A stretch of DNA of 64,000 nt from UBA3064 sp023258775 (GCA_044355655.1 JBIKXS010000013.1:1-64000), one strand, 5' to 3'; counted from the first letter of the stretch, positions 52,448 to 62,183 are shown. Numbers and translations are program-made. The notes: generated from the sequence alone by a model not told the origin.

Positions 52448-53442
52448 AGCCTTCAACGGGTACGAATTTGGCCGCCTCAACCGCGTCGGCAGCGGTGTCG
52501 GCAACATTGGCGGGATCAGCGTTAGCATCAGCATCAGTATTAGTGCCCGCGCAAGACACGACCCGCAGGGGAATCATTCTTGCGGGCGGCTCGGGAACGC
52601 GCCTTTATCCGGTCACGCAGGTCATTTCCAAGCAACTGCTTCCGGTTTATGACAAGCCAATGGTTTTTTATCCGCTAAGCACCCTCATGCTTGCAGGTAT
52701 CCGTGAGGTTTTACTGATTTCCACCCCGCAAGACACACCGCGATTTTCGAAGTTGCTCGGTGATGGGTCACGCTGGGGCATGCAAATTGACTATGCGGTG
52801 CAGCCTTCTCCAGATGGACTGGCCCAGGCCTTTTTGATTGGCAAACATTGGTTGCGCCAGGGGCCAAGCAGCTTAATTCTCGGCGACAACATCTTTTTTG
52901 GTCATGATCTGCAAAGGGCGGTCCAGCGGGCTAATGGCAAAACCCGAGGTGCGACCGTTTTTGCCTACCACGTCAATGACCCACAACGTTACGGTGTGGT
53001 GTCTTTTGATGCGAGCGGACGCGCTAAGGCGCTTGAAGAAAAGCCCGTAAAACCCCAGTCGAACTATGCGGTTACTGGGCTTTATTTTTACGATGAACAG
53101 GTTGTCGAAATTGCATCGTCGATTCGACCATCAGCCCGCGGTGAACTCGAGATTACCGATGTGAATCGCCGATACCTTGACATGGATGCGTTGGATGTCG
53201 AAGTCCTCGGTAGAGGATTTGCCTGGCTTGATACAGGCACCCATGAATCTTTGATGGAAGCCTCAAGCTTTGTGCAAACCATCGAAAAAAGACAGGGACT
53301 TAAGATCGCATGTCCTGAGGAGATTGCCTTTCGTAGCGGCTGGATTGATGTGTCGCATCTAGAAAAGATTGCTGCGCCAATGATGAAGAACGACTATGGC
53401 CAGTACTTGATGCGTTTGATCACTCATCAAAGCCTTCGATGA
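52444..53442 (+). CDS. rfbA: Glucose-1-phosphate thymidylyltransferase with N-terminal extension
   Basis: A 332-residue enzyme making dTDP-glucose. The conserved body begins at TRRGIILAGGSGTRLYPVT near residue 41 and has DNIFFGHDL and FAWLDTGTHESL. About 38 Ala/Ser/Thr-rich residues of low complexity precede it; the usual RfbA starts only 3-6 residues before GIILAGG. ATG 52444 chosen because it overlaps the rfbB stop; no ATG lies between it and the conserved core. A small amplification of simple codons is the likely source. Confidence 0.93.
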   Translation: MKPSTGTNLAASTASAAVSATLAGSALASASVLVPAQDTTRRGIILAGGSGTRLYPVTQVISKQLLPVYDKPMVFYPLSTLMLAGIREVLLISTPQDTPRFSKLLGDGSRWGMQIDYAVQPSPDGLAQAFLIGKHWLRQGPSSLILGDNIFFGHDLQRAVQRANGKTRGATVFAYHVNDPQRYGVVSFDASGRAKALEEKPVKPQSNYAVTGLYFYDEQVVEIASSIRPSARGELEITDVNRRYLDMDALDVEVLGRGFAWLDTGTHESLMEASSFVQTIEKRQGLKIACPEEIAFRSGWIDVSHLEKIAAPMMKNDYGQYLMRLITHQSLR

Positions 53443-54077
53443 CTCAAGATATGCATTGGGAAAAAGGGGCAAGGATCGAAGGTCTGCATTTGTTCGAGCC
53501 CAAGGTATTTGGCGATGCCCGTGGTTTTTTTCTTGAGAGCTGGAATGAGCGTCAATTTGCAAGTTTTACTGGGCTTGATGTGCATTTTGTGCAGGACAAT
53601 CACTCAAGATCAGCCCAGGGTGTGCTGAGAGGCTTGCACTACCAGCGTAAGTACCCGCAGGGAAAGCTGATCAGGGTGATTGCTGGGTCGATTTGGGATG
53701 TGGCCGTTGACTTAAGACCGAATTCAGCGAGTTTTGGCCAATACTTCGCCTGCGAGCTATCGGCAGCCAATTTTCGTCAGCTGTGGATTCCGGCAGGTTT
53801 TGCCCATGGTTTTCTGGTGCTATCAGAGCTTGCCGAGGTCTTATATAAGACTACGGAATATTGGATGCCTGAGCACGAAAGAAGCCTGCTTTGGTCTGAT
53901 CCAGCGCTTGCGATTGACTGGCCGCTGTCGGGCCTTGGCAGCGTTCGCGACGACCTGCGCGCTTTGCAGCCTGATCAAGAAAAGGCTCAGCGCAGCTTTC
54001 CCTTGCTTTCGGCCAAAGACGCTGCGGCAAAGACGCTTGCCCAATTAAGCAAAGACGGTGACTTGCCCGATGCTTAG
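53439..54077 (+). CDS. rfbC: dTDP-4-dehydrorhamnose 3,5-epimerase
   Basis: A 212-residue cupin epimerase. LFEPKVFGDARGFFLESWNE, FVQDNHSRSAQGVLRGLHYQ and PAGFAHGFLVLSE are diagnostic. The C-terminus is about 25 residues longer than the typical 185. Overlaps rfbA (ATGA) and rfbD (8 nt). Confidence 0.96.
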   Translation: MTQDMHWEKGARIEGLHLFEPKVFGDARGFFLESWNERQFASFTGLDVHFVQDNHSRSAQGVLRGLHYQRKYPQGKLIRVIAGSIWDVAVDLRPNSASFGQYFACELSAANFRQLWIPAGFAHGFLVLSELAEVLYKTTEYWMPEHERSLLWSDPALAIDWPLSGLGSVRDDLRALQPDQEKAQRSFPLLSAKDAAAKTLAQLSKDGDLPDA

Positions 54078-55029
54078 CGCCGGCTCAAAGCGAGTGCTCT
54101 TATTTGGCAGCAAAGGTCAACTTGGCCATCAGCTTGGCCTGACCTTGACGAAAGCGAACTGGCAAGTCTGTGCCTTAAGCCGAAACGAGCTTGATCTCGC
54201 CAATCCAGATCGCAAAGCGCTCCTCAGCCAGTTGGATCGGCAGCTCGACATCCATCAACCTGATTGGATTATCAATGCTGCCGCCTACACCGCAGTTGAC
54301 CGTGCTGAGCAAGAGCCTGAAGTCGCGATGCAGGTTAATGCCTGGTTCCCTGGCATCTTGGGGCAGCGCAGCAAGGGCGCTGGGCTTATTCACTTTTCAA
54401 CCGATTATGTTTTCGACGGCAAGCTCGATAGGCCCTATAGGGAATCGGATCTGCCGGCACCCGGCAATGTTTATGGACTGAGCAAGTGGCGTGGCGAACT
54501 AGCCTTACTCGAGGCGCAGGCGCAGGCATTGGTGATTCGTTGCTCCTGGGTGGTCGGCCCACAGGGACAAAATTTTGCCAAGACGATGTTGCGTCTTGCA
54601 TGTGAGCGGGAACAGTTGCAGGTGGTTTCTGACCAATGGGGCGTGCCCACGCCCACAACATGGCTGGCCGATCAAGTGCTTTCGGTGTTGTTAAACGGTG
54701 CATTAGATGTTCATCAACATCGACTAGCCGGTGTTTATCACGTGGTGCCTGAGGGCCAAACGAATTGGTATGCTTACGCCAAATACCTTATTGAGCAGGC
54801 GCTTTCCTATCCAGATTGGGCTCAGGCGATTCGCGTCAAGCCCGAGGGTGTTGTCGCGATTAGTTCCTCTGCGTACCCAGTGGTTGCCAAACGACCACAA
54901 AATAGCAGGCTGGACTGTGAACGCTGGCGACTGGCAACTGGGCAATCTTCATTGACGGAGTGGCAACTTGCTCTTGCGCCAGCGCTCAACGTCTTGCTTT
55001 CACTCGGGCCGCATGTACTTTCGGCATAA
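54070..55029 (+). CDS. rfbD: dTDP-4-dehydrorhamnose reductase
   Basis: A 319-residue SDR that completes dTDP-L-rhamnose. FGSKGQLGHQL near the N-terminus, NAAAYTAVDRAEQEPE, FSTDYVFDGKLDRPYRE and the active-site YGLSKWRGE. GTG 54058 is an alternative upstream start. Last gene of the rhamnose operon; 162 nt to wzm. Confidence 0.95.
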   Translation: MLSAGSKRVLLFGSKGQLGHQLGLTLTKANWQVCALSRNELDLANPDRKALLSQLDRQLDIHQPDWIINAAAYTAVDRAEQEPEVAMQVNAWFPGILGQRSKGAGLIHFSTDYVFDGKLDRPYRESDLPAPGNVYGLSKWRGELALLEAQAQALVIRCSWVVGPQGQNFAKTMLRLACEREQLQVVSDQWGVPTPTTWLADQVLSVLLNGALDVHQHRLAGVYHVVPEGQTNWYAYAKYLIEQALSYPDWAQAIRVKPEGVVAISSSAYPVVAKRPQNSRLDCERWRLATGQSSLTEWQLALAPALNVLLSLGPHVLSA

Positions 55030-55136
55030 AACCCGCTGTATTGATGTAGCATCTTCAGAATAAATTAGCCGCCGCCAAGCCAAGTGTCAACGTTATGCTG
55101 TGCTCGCTCCGTGATTCAGCGGGCCGTTACGAGTTT

Positions 55137-55164
55137 TTGTCCGTCCATAAGGAAGCAATACAAT
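55137..55164 (+). promoter_or_regulatory. Possible promoter of the wzm-wzt cluster
   Basis: TTGTCC (55137-55142) and TACAAT (55159-55164) with a 16-nt spacer, in a sharply more AT-rich stretch 28 nt before the wzm start. Prediction by eye. Confidence 0.4.
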
Positions 55165-55191
55165 TATATTTATTGAGAGCGATAACTTGAT

Positions 55192-55983
55192 ATGCAGGTA
55201 ATAACGAGATTGTGGACATATAGGGCCTTTATATTGGGAGCTATCGCTAGTGAATTTCGATCACGTTACCAGCATTCCCTACTGGGTGGCATATGGACGG
55301 TGTTGCATCCATTAGCGCTAATGCTAGTCTACACCCTCGTATTCTCTACGGTCATGCAAGCCCGATTAGGCTCCAACGATAAACCATTTGCATACAGTGT
55401 GTTTCTTTGTGCTGGGCTTTTTTTATGGAATTATTTTTCAGAAATATTCAGTCGAACGTTAAATATATTTATAGAGTTTTCAGGAATAATAAAGAAAGTA
55501 TCATTCCCGATGAGTGCATTGTTCGCCATTGTATTGGGCACTGCTAGTTTAAACTATCTGATCGTATTTTCGCTATATGTGATATTCGTGAATTTGGCAG
55601 GGTTTCCAAATGGTATGCTTTCGCTTTCCTTTTTCTTTATCTTGTCCTCGGTAGTTATACTTGCACTTGGCTTAGGGTTTGTTTTCGCAGTACTGCATGT
55701 TTTTTTTCGCGATATAGGGCACTTCGCTGGCATAGCGTTACAATTTTGGTTTTGGCTCACCCCTATCGTCTACCCTTTGGCAACTGTTCCAGAGCGATTT
55801 CAGGATGTTGTTCAGTTTAATCCAATGATCAGTTTGGTCGTTCAAATGCAATCACTTTTTTTGGTTGGTCCGAGCGATCTAGAGCATTGGTCAATGGGTC
55901 CGTTGGTACTCGGCTGTTTTTCCGCATTTGTAGGCGTTGTTATTTATAAAACAAAGAAAACTGAGCTTATCGATGAGCTATGA
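55192..55983 (+). CDS. wzm: Polysaccharide ABC transporter permease
   Basis: A 263-residue inner-membrane permease of the ABC-2 type, exporting undecaprenyl-linked O-antigen or capsule. LGGIWTVLHPLALMLVYTLVF and the LTPIVYPL-type loop are characteristic; six hydrophobic segments. The DNA is clearly more AT-rich than rfbBACD, usual for O-antigen loci and suggesting separate ancestry. Overlaps wzt (ATGA). Confidence 0.9.
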   Translation: MQVITRLWTYRAFILGAIASEFRSRYQHSLLGGIWTVLHPLALMLVYTLVFSTVMQARLGSNDKPFAYSVFLCAGLFLWNYFSEIFSRTLNIFIEFSGIIKKVSFPMSALFAIVLGTASLNYLIVFSLYVIFVNLAGFPNGMLSLSFFFILSSVVILALGLGFVFAVLHVFFRDIGHFAGIALQFWFWLTPIVYPLATVPERFQDVVQFNPMISLVVQMQSLFLVGPSDLEHWSMGPLVLGCFSAFVGVVIYKTKKTELIDEL

Positions 55984-57209
55984 TGGGCATGATAGAAGTT
56001 AATCGGCTCAGTAAAACCTATAAAAATTTCGATAGTCCATGGCGTCGAATGTACGAGTGGATGTTTCCAATCGCGCATACAGAGCTTAAATCAACTCGGC
56101 TAGTGCTTGATGACATTAATTTTAAGGTGGGTTCCGGTGAGGCCGTTGGTATTATTGGAATTAATGGTGCGGGCAAAAGTACCCTACTGAAGATGATCGC
56201 AGGGACTGCGTACCCAACGGCCGGTTTTGTTAAAATTACAGGGTCGTTAGCTTCTATTTTAGAACTTGGTCTTGGGTTCCGCCCTGAGTTGACAGGCCGT
56301 CAAAATGCAACGACTGCCCTACAGCTGCTCGGTAACGACTTCAAGCGAACTCAACAACTGCTGGACGACGTCGAAGAGTTTGCCGAATTAGGTGATTATT
56401 TTGAGTTGCCACTAAGAGTTTACTCAAGTGGCATGCAAATGCGACTAGCGTTTAGCGCTGTGACCGCTCAAAGGCCTGATATCCTAGTGGTCGATGAGGC
56501 GCTATCTGTTGGTGATGCGTATTTTCAGCACAAGAGCTTTGCGAGGATTAGAGGATTTTCGGCACTTGGGACAACTTTACTCATGGTCAGTCATGACAAA
56601 CAGGCTATTCTTGCCGTCTGTGACCGAGTAATTCTTCTTAATGATGGTCGAATAGAAAGAGAGGGCGATCCGGAAACTGTTCTCGATTACTACAATGCCA
56701 AATTATCACATCGCCGTGACACGAAAATTTCTCAGGAATTAAACCCTGCAGGCCGTGTTCGTACGAGTTCGGGAACTAAAGAAGTATTTATTGAGTCGAT
56801 ATCGCTTCTCGACGATAGTGATCATGAAGCCTCAATGCTTAAGACTGGAGAGGGTGCATCAATCATTGTCAAGTATGGTTCGAATCAAGTCGTTCATGAC
56901 CTTGTGGTTGGAGTTTTGATTAAGGACAGGTTCGGGCAGGCAGTATTTGGCACTAACAGCTACCATTTGAAAGTTTCGCTTCCTAGCATGGATCCTGGAA
57001 ATGTCGGTAGGGTGAAATTTGCGTTTCCGGTCAATCTTGGTGAAGGTCATTATTCTGTGTCGATCGCTCTTCATAAAGGACCCACGCATGTTGCGCATAA
57101 TTTTGATTGGTTAGATCATGCTTTAGTTTTCGAGGTGGTTAATACGTCGTACACGCATTTCATTGGCTCTACTTTTCTTCCGATGTCGCTGGATGTGATT
57201 TGTGAATGA
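55980..57209 (+). CDS. wzt: Polysaccharide ABC transporter ATPase with carbohydrate-binding C-terminus
   Basis: A 409-residue ABC ATPase. Walker A GINGAGKST near residues 60-68, signature YSSGMQMRLAFS, Walker B ILVVDEALSVGD. Residues about 255-409 form an extra C-terminal domain of the Wzt-C type that in E. coli O9a recognises the capped end of the glycan. The adjacent methyltransferase supports a terminal-modification-dependent export. Overlaps the next gene by 8 nt. Confidence 0.92.
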   Translation: MMGMIEVNRLSKTYKNFDSPWRRMYEWMFPIAHTELKSTRLVLDDINFKVGSGEAVGIIGINGAGKSTLLKMIAGTAYPTAGFVKITGSLASILELGLGFRPELTGRQNATTALQLLGNDFKRTQQLLDDVEEFAELGDYFELPLRVYSSGMQMRLAFSAVTAQRPDILVVDEALSVGDAYFQHKSFARIRGFSALGTTLLMVSHDKQAILAVCDRVILLNDGRIEREGDPETVLDYYNAKLSHRRDTKISQELNPAGRVRTSSGTKEVFIESISLLDDSDHEASMLKTGEGASIIVKYGSNQVVHDLVVGVLIKDRFGQAVFGTNSYHLKVSLPSMDPGNVGRVKFAFPVNLGEGHYSVSIALHKGPTHVAHNFDWLDHALVFEVVNTSYTHFIGSTFLPMSLDVICE

Positions 57210-58464
57210 TCAATTTTATATTGACTTTGAGAATCGGTTTCGTGGTTCAAGGGATGACATAAAACAAAGATTTCGGTTTTATGCGAATCGACTCTCGCAA
57301 CTAGATTGGCAAGGATCAAACAACCATATCGTCCTTGATTTGGGTTGTGGACGGGGAGAATGGATTGAGTTAATGGGTGAGCTCGGCTTTTCTTGTGTGG
57401 GTGTTGATATTGATCCCATGATGGTCGATGCGTGTTGCCAGTTGGGGCTAAACGTCGTGCAGGCCGAAGCGCTAAGTTATATTAAAACCTTAAACGATGA
57501 AAGTGTTTCCGTCATCACTGCATTCCATGTTGTTGAGCATCTTGATTTCAACGACTTACACGAGCTTTTGCGCTGTGCTTTTCGCAAACTAAGGCCTATG
57601 GGGCTGTTGCTGTTAGAAACACCAAACCCCGAAAACATTGCTGTAGGCACGACAAACTTTTACCTTGATCCTACGCACAAAAGGCCTATCCCGGCAGATC
57701 TCCTAGAGTATGTTTGCAATTGGCATGGGTTCGAACAAACGATTGTGTTGAGGTTGAACGAGCCACCCCATTTGGCGATGCAGCAAGATAAGGTTTCTCT
57801 AAGTGACATTTTTTATCACGCCAGTCCAGATCTGGCGGTGATTGCTCAAAAAGCTCACCCCAAAGCCCCCGCCGCTGAAAAGGTTCAAGCGCTATTCTGC
57901 GGCCAGATTGGCCTCACCCCACGGAGCCTTGCAGAAGCGGTGGAGCATCGAATTGCAGCCGACATTAGGAAAACGGCTTTGAGACTTGAGCAGCATTTTC
58001 AGCATGAGGTAGAAAAAGTAGGCTTGATGCTGCAACTTACAAATAATGAGCTTCAAAGCGTTTACGCAAGTCGATCCTGGCGCATCACGGCACCACTGAG
58101 ATGGGTCCGTTTGCAATTGCACAAGATCTGGGCCGAGGGATTGGGGGCTCGCCTTCGTAAAGGCCTTCGCAAGTTCATTAGACTAGCGCTTTGGCACAGT
58201 TCAAGGTTGTTGGCTAATACCCCACGATTAAAGTACTTTGTCTTGTTAGTAATACGCAGGATTGGTCTTTACAGTCGCCTGAGGACAATATGGAGGGGGG
58301 AATCGATGCGTAAGTTACCGACTACAATTTCAGAACGATTCATATCGCAAGCAGGATCAAAGGGTTTTATTCCGCTAAGCAGCGCACAATTTAGCCGCCC
58401 TCTACGTGATAATTCAAAAGCCATATTTAATACGCTAAAGGATACATCAGAAGGAACCAACTGA
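57202..58464 (+). CDS. SAM-dependent methyltransferase, O-antigen chain-terminator type
   Basis: A 420-residue protein. The N-terminus FYIDFENRFRGSRDDIKQRF and class I methyltransferase motif LDLGCGRGEW (about residues 46-55) resemble the WbdD methyltransferase group; LLLETPNPEN follows. After about residue 215 a helical/coiled part leads to SRSWRITAPLRW, a motif common near glycosyltransferase tails. The kinase domain that follows in WbdD is not present. Role in capping the glycan recognised by Wzt is inferred. Confidence 0.82.
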   Translation: MNDQFYIDFENRFRGSRDDIKQRFRFYANRLSQLDWQGSNNHIVLDLGCGRGEWIELMGELGFSCVGVDIDPMMVDACCQLGLNVVQAEALSYIKTLNDESVSVITAFHVVEHLDFNDLHELLRCAFRKLRPMGLLLLETPNPENIAVGTTNFYLDPTHKRPIPADLLEYVCNWHGFEQTIVLRLNEPPHLAMQQDKVSLSDIFYHASPDLAVIAQKAHPKAPAAEKVQALFCGQIGLTPRSLAEAVEHRIAADIRKTALRLEQHFQHEVEKVGLMLQLTNNELQSVYASRSWRITAPLRWVRLQLHKIWAEGLGARLRKGLRKFIRLALWHSSRLLANTPRLKYFVLLVIRRIGLYSRLRTIWRGESMRKLPTTISERFISQAGSKGFIPLSSAQFSRPLRDNSKAIFNTLKDTSEGTN

Positions 58465-61400
58465 TGCGTGTACTCCTCGACATGCAAGCGCTGCAATCCG
58501 ACAGTCGGTATCGCGGTATTGGACGATATGTTCGCGCCGTAGTCACAGGGCTTTTGAAGTTACCTAACGAATGCCGCTTTACGCTTCTATTTAACGAACG
58601 GACGCGTGGGATTTTGGAGTCGCGAGATTTGGTGGCTTTTCAAGAGCAAGGTCAAGGTCGAATTGAAATCGTATATTTTAAGTTTCCGGGTAGTGTTACC
58701 AGTTTAAACGAAAATAATGGTTTATTCATCGAGATTGCCCAGCGTATTCGAGAGCATTTTATCTCAGCGTTAAATCCAGATATTGTTCATGTATGTAGCC
58801 TTTTTGAAGGGCATCATCAAGATATTGCTGTTAGTATCAATAAGTACTACCCGCACCCAGCTGTGGTATGTACGTTACATGATCTAATACCACTCGTTTA
58901 CCCAGATATTTATTTACCACAGGGCACGCTTTATACTAAAATTTACCATGATCGCCTGGAGCAGTTTAAGCATGCTGCGTTGCTTTTAACGGTTTCTGAT
59001 GCAACGCGCAATGAGGCGATTGCATTGATTGGGCTTTCCCCGGAACGACTAAAAACCGTACACCTTGCAAGTGACGTTGGCGTTAGTCTCAACGATCTGC
59101 CTGAAATTGAGAAAGTGGATCTTGCCGAGCGCTTCAATATTACTAGGCGATTTGTTTTTTGTAGCGGCGGTTTTGATCCTAGGAAAAATACCGATCGACT
59201 TATCGAAGCTTTTGCAATGTTGCCTGAGGATCTAAGGGCCGACTTCCAGCTTATCTTCGCAGGACAAATTTCTCCTGAAAGTCGCGCGCATCTCATGCAA
59301 CTAGCCGGGCATTTTGGCCTGATGTCAGATGACGTTTTATTTCTCGGTTATGTGAGCGATTCGGACCTTACCGTTCTTTATGCCCGCTGTGCCGTGTCAG
59401 TCATGCCCTCCTGGCACGAAGGGTTTGGACTGCCAGCGCTGGAGGCAATGAGTTGCCGATCCCCCCTCATTGCAGGCAACCGCTCAAGTCTGCCCGAAAT
59501 TGTGGGTAATCTGGAGGCACTATTTGATCCGTTTCATATCGATGGGATCGCCAAAGCAATCGAGCGAGTGCTTACGGATCCGGACTACAGCGCCGAGTTG
59601 CGTGTTAAAGGGATCAACCAAGCAGCGCGATTTTCATGGGAAATCACCGCTGAGGATACGCTTAAAGCATATTGTGAGGTCCTAAGGAGTAAAGGATCTT
59701 TGGGGGACGCTCAAGTCGGTGATTGGAGTTTGCAAAAAAACCGGTTAATAAGTTTGAACCAATCTTTGCTAAGAGACTTATGTGAACTTGCGCGGCCACT
59801 TAGCGATGAAGCCCTCAGCGAACTGGCCGAATGTGTATCAGAAAATTTCAAAATTCTCGATCATGCTCTTCGATTTTGGTGCAACAAACTCCCGTTAGCT
59901 TGGCAAATTGAAGGTCCCTTCGATTCTTCCTACAGCTTAGCGATCTTGAATCGCGAGATGGCAAGAGCAGTTAAACGCGCTGGTTTCGAGGTCGCCCTGC
60001 ACAGCACCGAAGGGCCTGGCGATTTTGAGCCTAATGCGTCGTTTATCGCATCAAGGCCCGATTTGCGTCAAATGATGGATTGCGCAAAGCGGCTTGCACC
60101 GTCACACGGTTTAATCGTGTCCCGGAACCTGTACCCTCCGCGTGTGAGCGATATGCACGGCTCGATTAATCTGCTCCATGCCTACGGTTGGGAGGAGACG
60201 AGTTTTCCGCACCAGTGGGCTAGATCTTTTAACGAATCGTTGCAGTTGATCACCGTAATGTCCCAGCACGTAAAGAAGATTCTGCGAGATGCTGGCGTAC
60301 AGATCCCTATCATGGTTTCAGGGGTGGGGGTTGACCATCTTTATCGAAGCGACAAAGCGTTCTTGCCTTCAGTGTCAGCGAAGCGCTTTCGGTTCTTGCA
60401 TGTGTCTTCTTGTTTTCCTCGTAAGGGCGTTGACATACTTATCGAGGCTTTCCGTCAAGCGTTTCGATCCACGGATGACGTCTGTCTTGTCATTAAGACA
60501 TTTCCCAATCCACACCAAAGTCTTTCAGCGACCTTGCGGCAAATGGCCAGACAAGATCCTGGCATGCCAGAGATTAAGCTGATGGAAGAAGATCTTTCAG
60601 ATGGGCAACTCAACTCGCTATATGCCCAATGTGATGTGTTAGTGGCGCCCTCAAGGGCTGAAGGATTCGGACTTCCTGTTGCCGAGGCCTTGCTTCATGA
60701 GTTATCGGTGATCACCACGCGATGGAGCGGGATGGTGGATTTTTGCGACCCCGATGATGTACGGATGATCGATTTTGACTTTCAACCTGCGCAGTCCCAT
60801 TTTGGTCTGTCTGCCTCAAGCTGGGCTGAACCTCGAGTCGATGAACTTGTGCAGGCAATGAAGCAGCTCCATCAAATCCCGCAACAAGTCCGTCGCCTTA
60901 ACGCAAGGCAGGCAAAAGCAAAACTGCTCGCTCGATTTTCCTGGGATGCTGTTGCAAGGCGCCAAATTGAGGCGCTTCAGTCAATGCGATCACGCCAAGT
61001 GGCACCCGTTGCACGAATCGCCTGGGTGAGTACCTGGGGAACACGTTGCGGGATAGCAAACTACAGCCGACACTTGCTTAGCAACTTTCCAGCCGATGTC
61101 CACCTACTCGCTCCCGTGGATCAAGATTGCGATAGCTGGGGCCACCCAAACGTGATCCGGTGCTGGCACCCGTCGAGCGCTTCTTTGGGCAGCTTAAGCG
61201 AAGCGGTTGATGACCGCAGCATTGACTGCATCGTCATTCAATTCAATTACGGGTTTTTCGATTTCGAAACACTGAACAACTTCATCCTGCGACAGTCGGC
61301 TGAGGGCCGAGTGGTTCTCATCCAACTGCATGCGACGGTTGACCCAGTGCATGCCCCTGAGAAAAAACTCGCCTATTTGCGGGACGGGTTAAGGGCATGT

Positions 61401-62183
61401 GAAAGAATACTTGTACACGGGATAGCCGACCTTAATCGGTTGAAGGCAATCGGATTGACCGATAATGTAACGCTCTTTCCGCTGGGTGTTTTGAATCCCG
61501 TCGAAGATTTAGGCTTAGTAAGCGGCCATGGCCAAGGTCGGTTTCGTCAGCCAGCTGGTGAAGGTGGTGTGATGCTGGGAACCTACGGTTTTTTTCTGCC
61601 GCATAAAGGCATATGCGAGCTCATCGAAGCTATATCGATCCTGCGAGGTCGAGGGCTGAATGTAAAGCTCAGACTTGTCAATGCCGAATATCCACACCCC
61701 ACGTCAGCTGCCGAAATACAGCGCGCAAAGTCCTGTGTGCAACGCCTGGAGCTTGAACCGTTCGTTGAATTTTTCACCGAATACCTGGACGATAAGGAAA
61801 GTTTTAATTTGCTTGACGATGTGGACTTACTCGTTTTTCCCTATCAGGAATCAGCTGAATCTGCAAGCGCTGCTGTTAGGCATGGCATTGCGTCGGGGAA
61901 GCCTGTCGCAACGACACCGTTATCTATTTTTGCCGACGTTTCGGAAGCGGTTCATCAGCTTCCAGGCGTAGGGCTTGCTCAAATCGCTCAAGGGCTGGGG
62001 CAACTGACTGAGCAACTGTTGGCTGGTAGTGATCAGATTGATGAAGTTCACCGGCGTGCAGAGGCATGGCGCGCTCAGCACCGATTCAGTCAATTAGGAG
62101 TAAGACTTGCTGGCATGATATTTGGTTTGTATAGCGATCGGTACAACAGCAGCTTTGCCAATACCAGTCACCGACTTAATTAA
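58464..62183 (+). CDS. Three-domain GT4 glycosyltransferase (1239 aa)
   Basis: A very large protein with three successive GT-B glycosyltransferase units. Unit 1 (about 1-410): MRVLLDMQALQ..RGIGRYVR, nucleotide-sugar motif EGFGLPALEAM near 319. Unit 2 (about 465-840): GVGVDHLYRSDK, FPRKGVDILIEAF and EGFGLPVAEALL near 733. Unit 3 (about 850-1215): WGTRCGIANYSRHLL, GTYGFFLPHKGI and YQESAESASAAVRHGI near 1125. Multi-domain mannosyl/rhamnosyl transferases of this kind build repeat units. Overlaps the methyltransferase by 1 nt (TGATG). Number of linkages made is unknown. Confidence 0.88.
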   Translation: MRVLLDMQALQSDSRYRGIGRYVRAVVTGLLKLPNECRFTLLFNERTRGILESRDLVAFQEQGQGRIEIVYFKFPGSVTSLNENNGLFIEIAQRIREHFISALNPDIVHVCSLFEGHHQDIAVSINKYYPHPAVVCTLHDLIPLVYPDIYLPQGTLYTKIYHDRLEQFKHAALLLTVSDATRNEAIALIGLSPERLKTVHLASDVGVSLNDLPEIEKVDLAERFNITRRFVFCSGGFDPRKNTDRLIEAFAMLPEDLRADFQLIFAGQISPESRAHLMQLAGHFGLMSDDVLFLGYVSDSDLTVLYARCAVSVMPSWHEGFGLPALEAMSCRSPLIAGNRSSLPEIVGNLEALFDPFHIDGIAKAIERVLTDPDYSAELRVKGINQAARFSWEITAEDTLKAYCEVLRSKGSLGDAQVGDWSLQKNRLISLNQSLLRDLCELARPLSDEALSELAECVSENFKILDHALRFWCNKLPLAWQIEGPFDSSYSLAILNREMARAVKRAGFEVALHSTEGPGDFEPNASFIASRPDLRQMMDCAKRLAPSHGLIVSRNLYPPRVSDMHGSINLLHAYGWEETSFPHQWARSFNESLQLITVMSQHVKKILRDAGVQIPIMVSGVGVDHLYRSDKAFLPSVSAKRFRFLHVSSCFPRKGVDILIEAFRQAFRSTDDVCLVIKTFPNPHQSLSATLRQMARQDPGMPEIKLMEEDLSDGQLNSLYAQCDVLVAPSRAEGFGLPVAEALLHELSVITTRWSGMVDFCDPDDVRMIDFDFQPAQSHFGLSASSWAEPRVDELVQAMKQLHQIPQQVRRLNARQAKAKLLARFSWDAVARRQIEALQSMRSRQVAPVARIAWVSTWGTRCGIANYSRHLLSNFPADVHLLAPVDQDCDSWGHPNVIRCWHPSSASLGSLSEAVDDRSIDCIVIQFNYGFFDFETLNNFILRQSAEGRVVLIQLHATVDPVHAPEKKLAYLRDGLRACERILVHGIADLNRLKAIGLTDNVTLFPLGVLNPVEDLGLVSGHGQGRFRQPAGEGGVMLGTYGFFLPHKGICELIEAISILRGRGLNVKLRLVNAEYPHPTSAAEIQRAKSCVQRLELEPFVEFFTEYLDDKESFNLLDDVDLLVFPYQESAESASAAVRHGIASGKPVATTPLSIFADVSEAVHQLPGVGLAQIAQGLGQLTEQLLAGSDQIDEVHRRAEAWRAQHRFSQLGVRLAGMIFGLYSDRYNSSFANTSHRLN

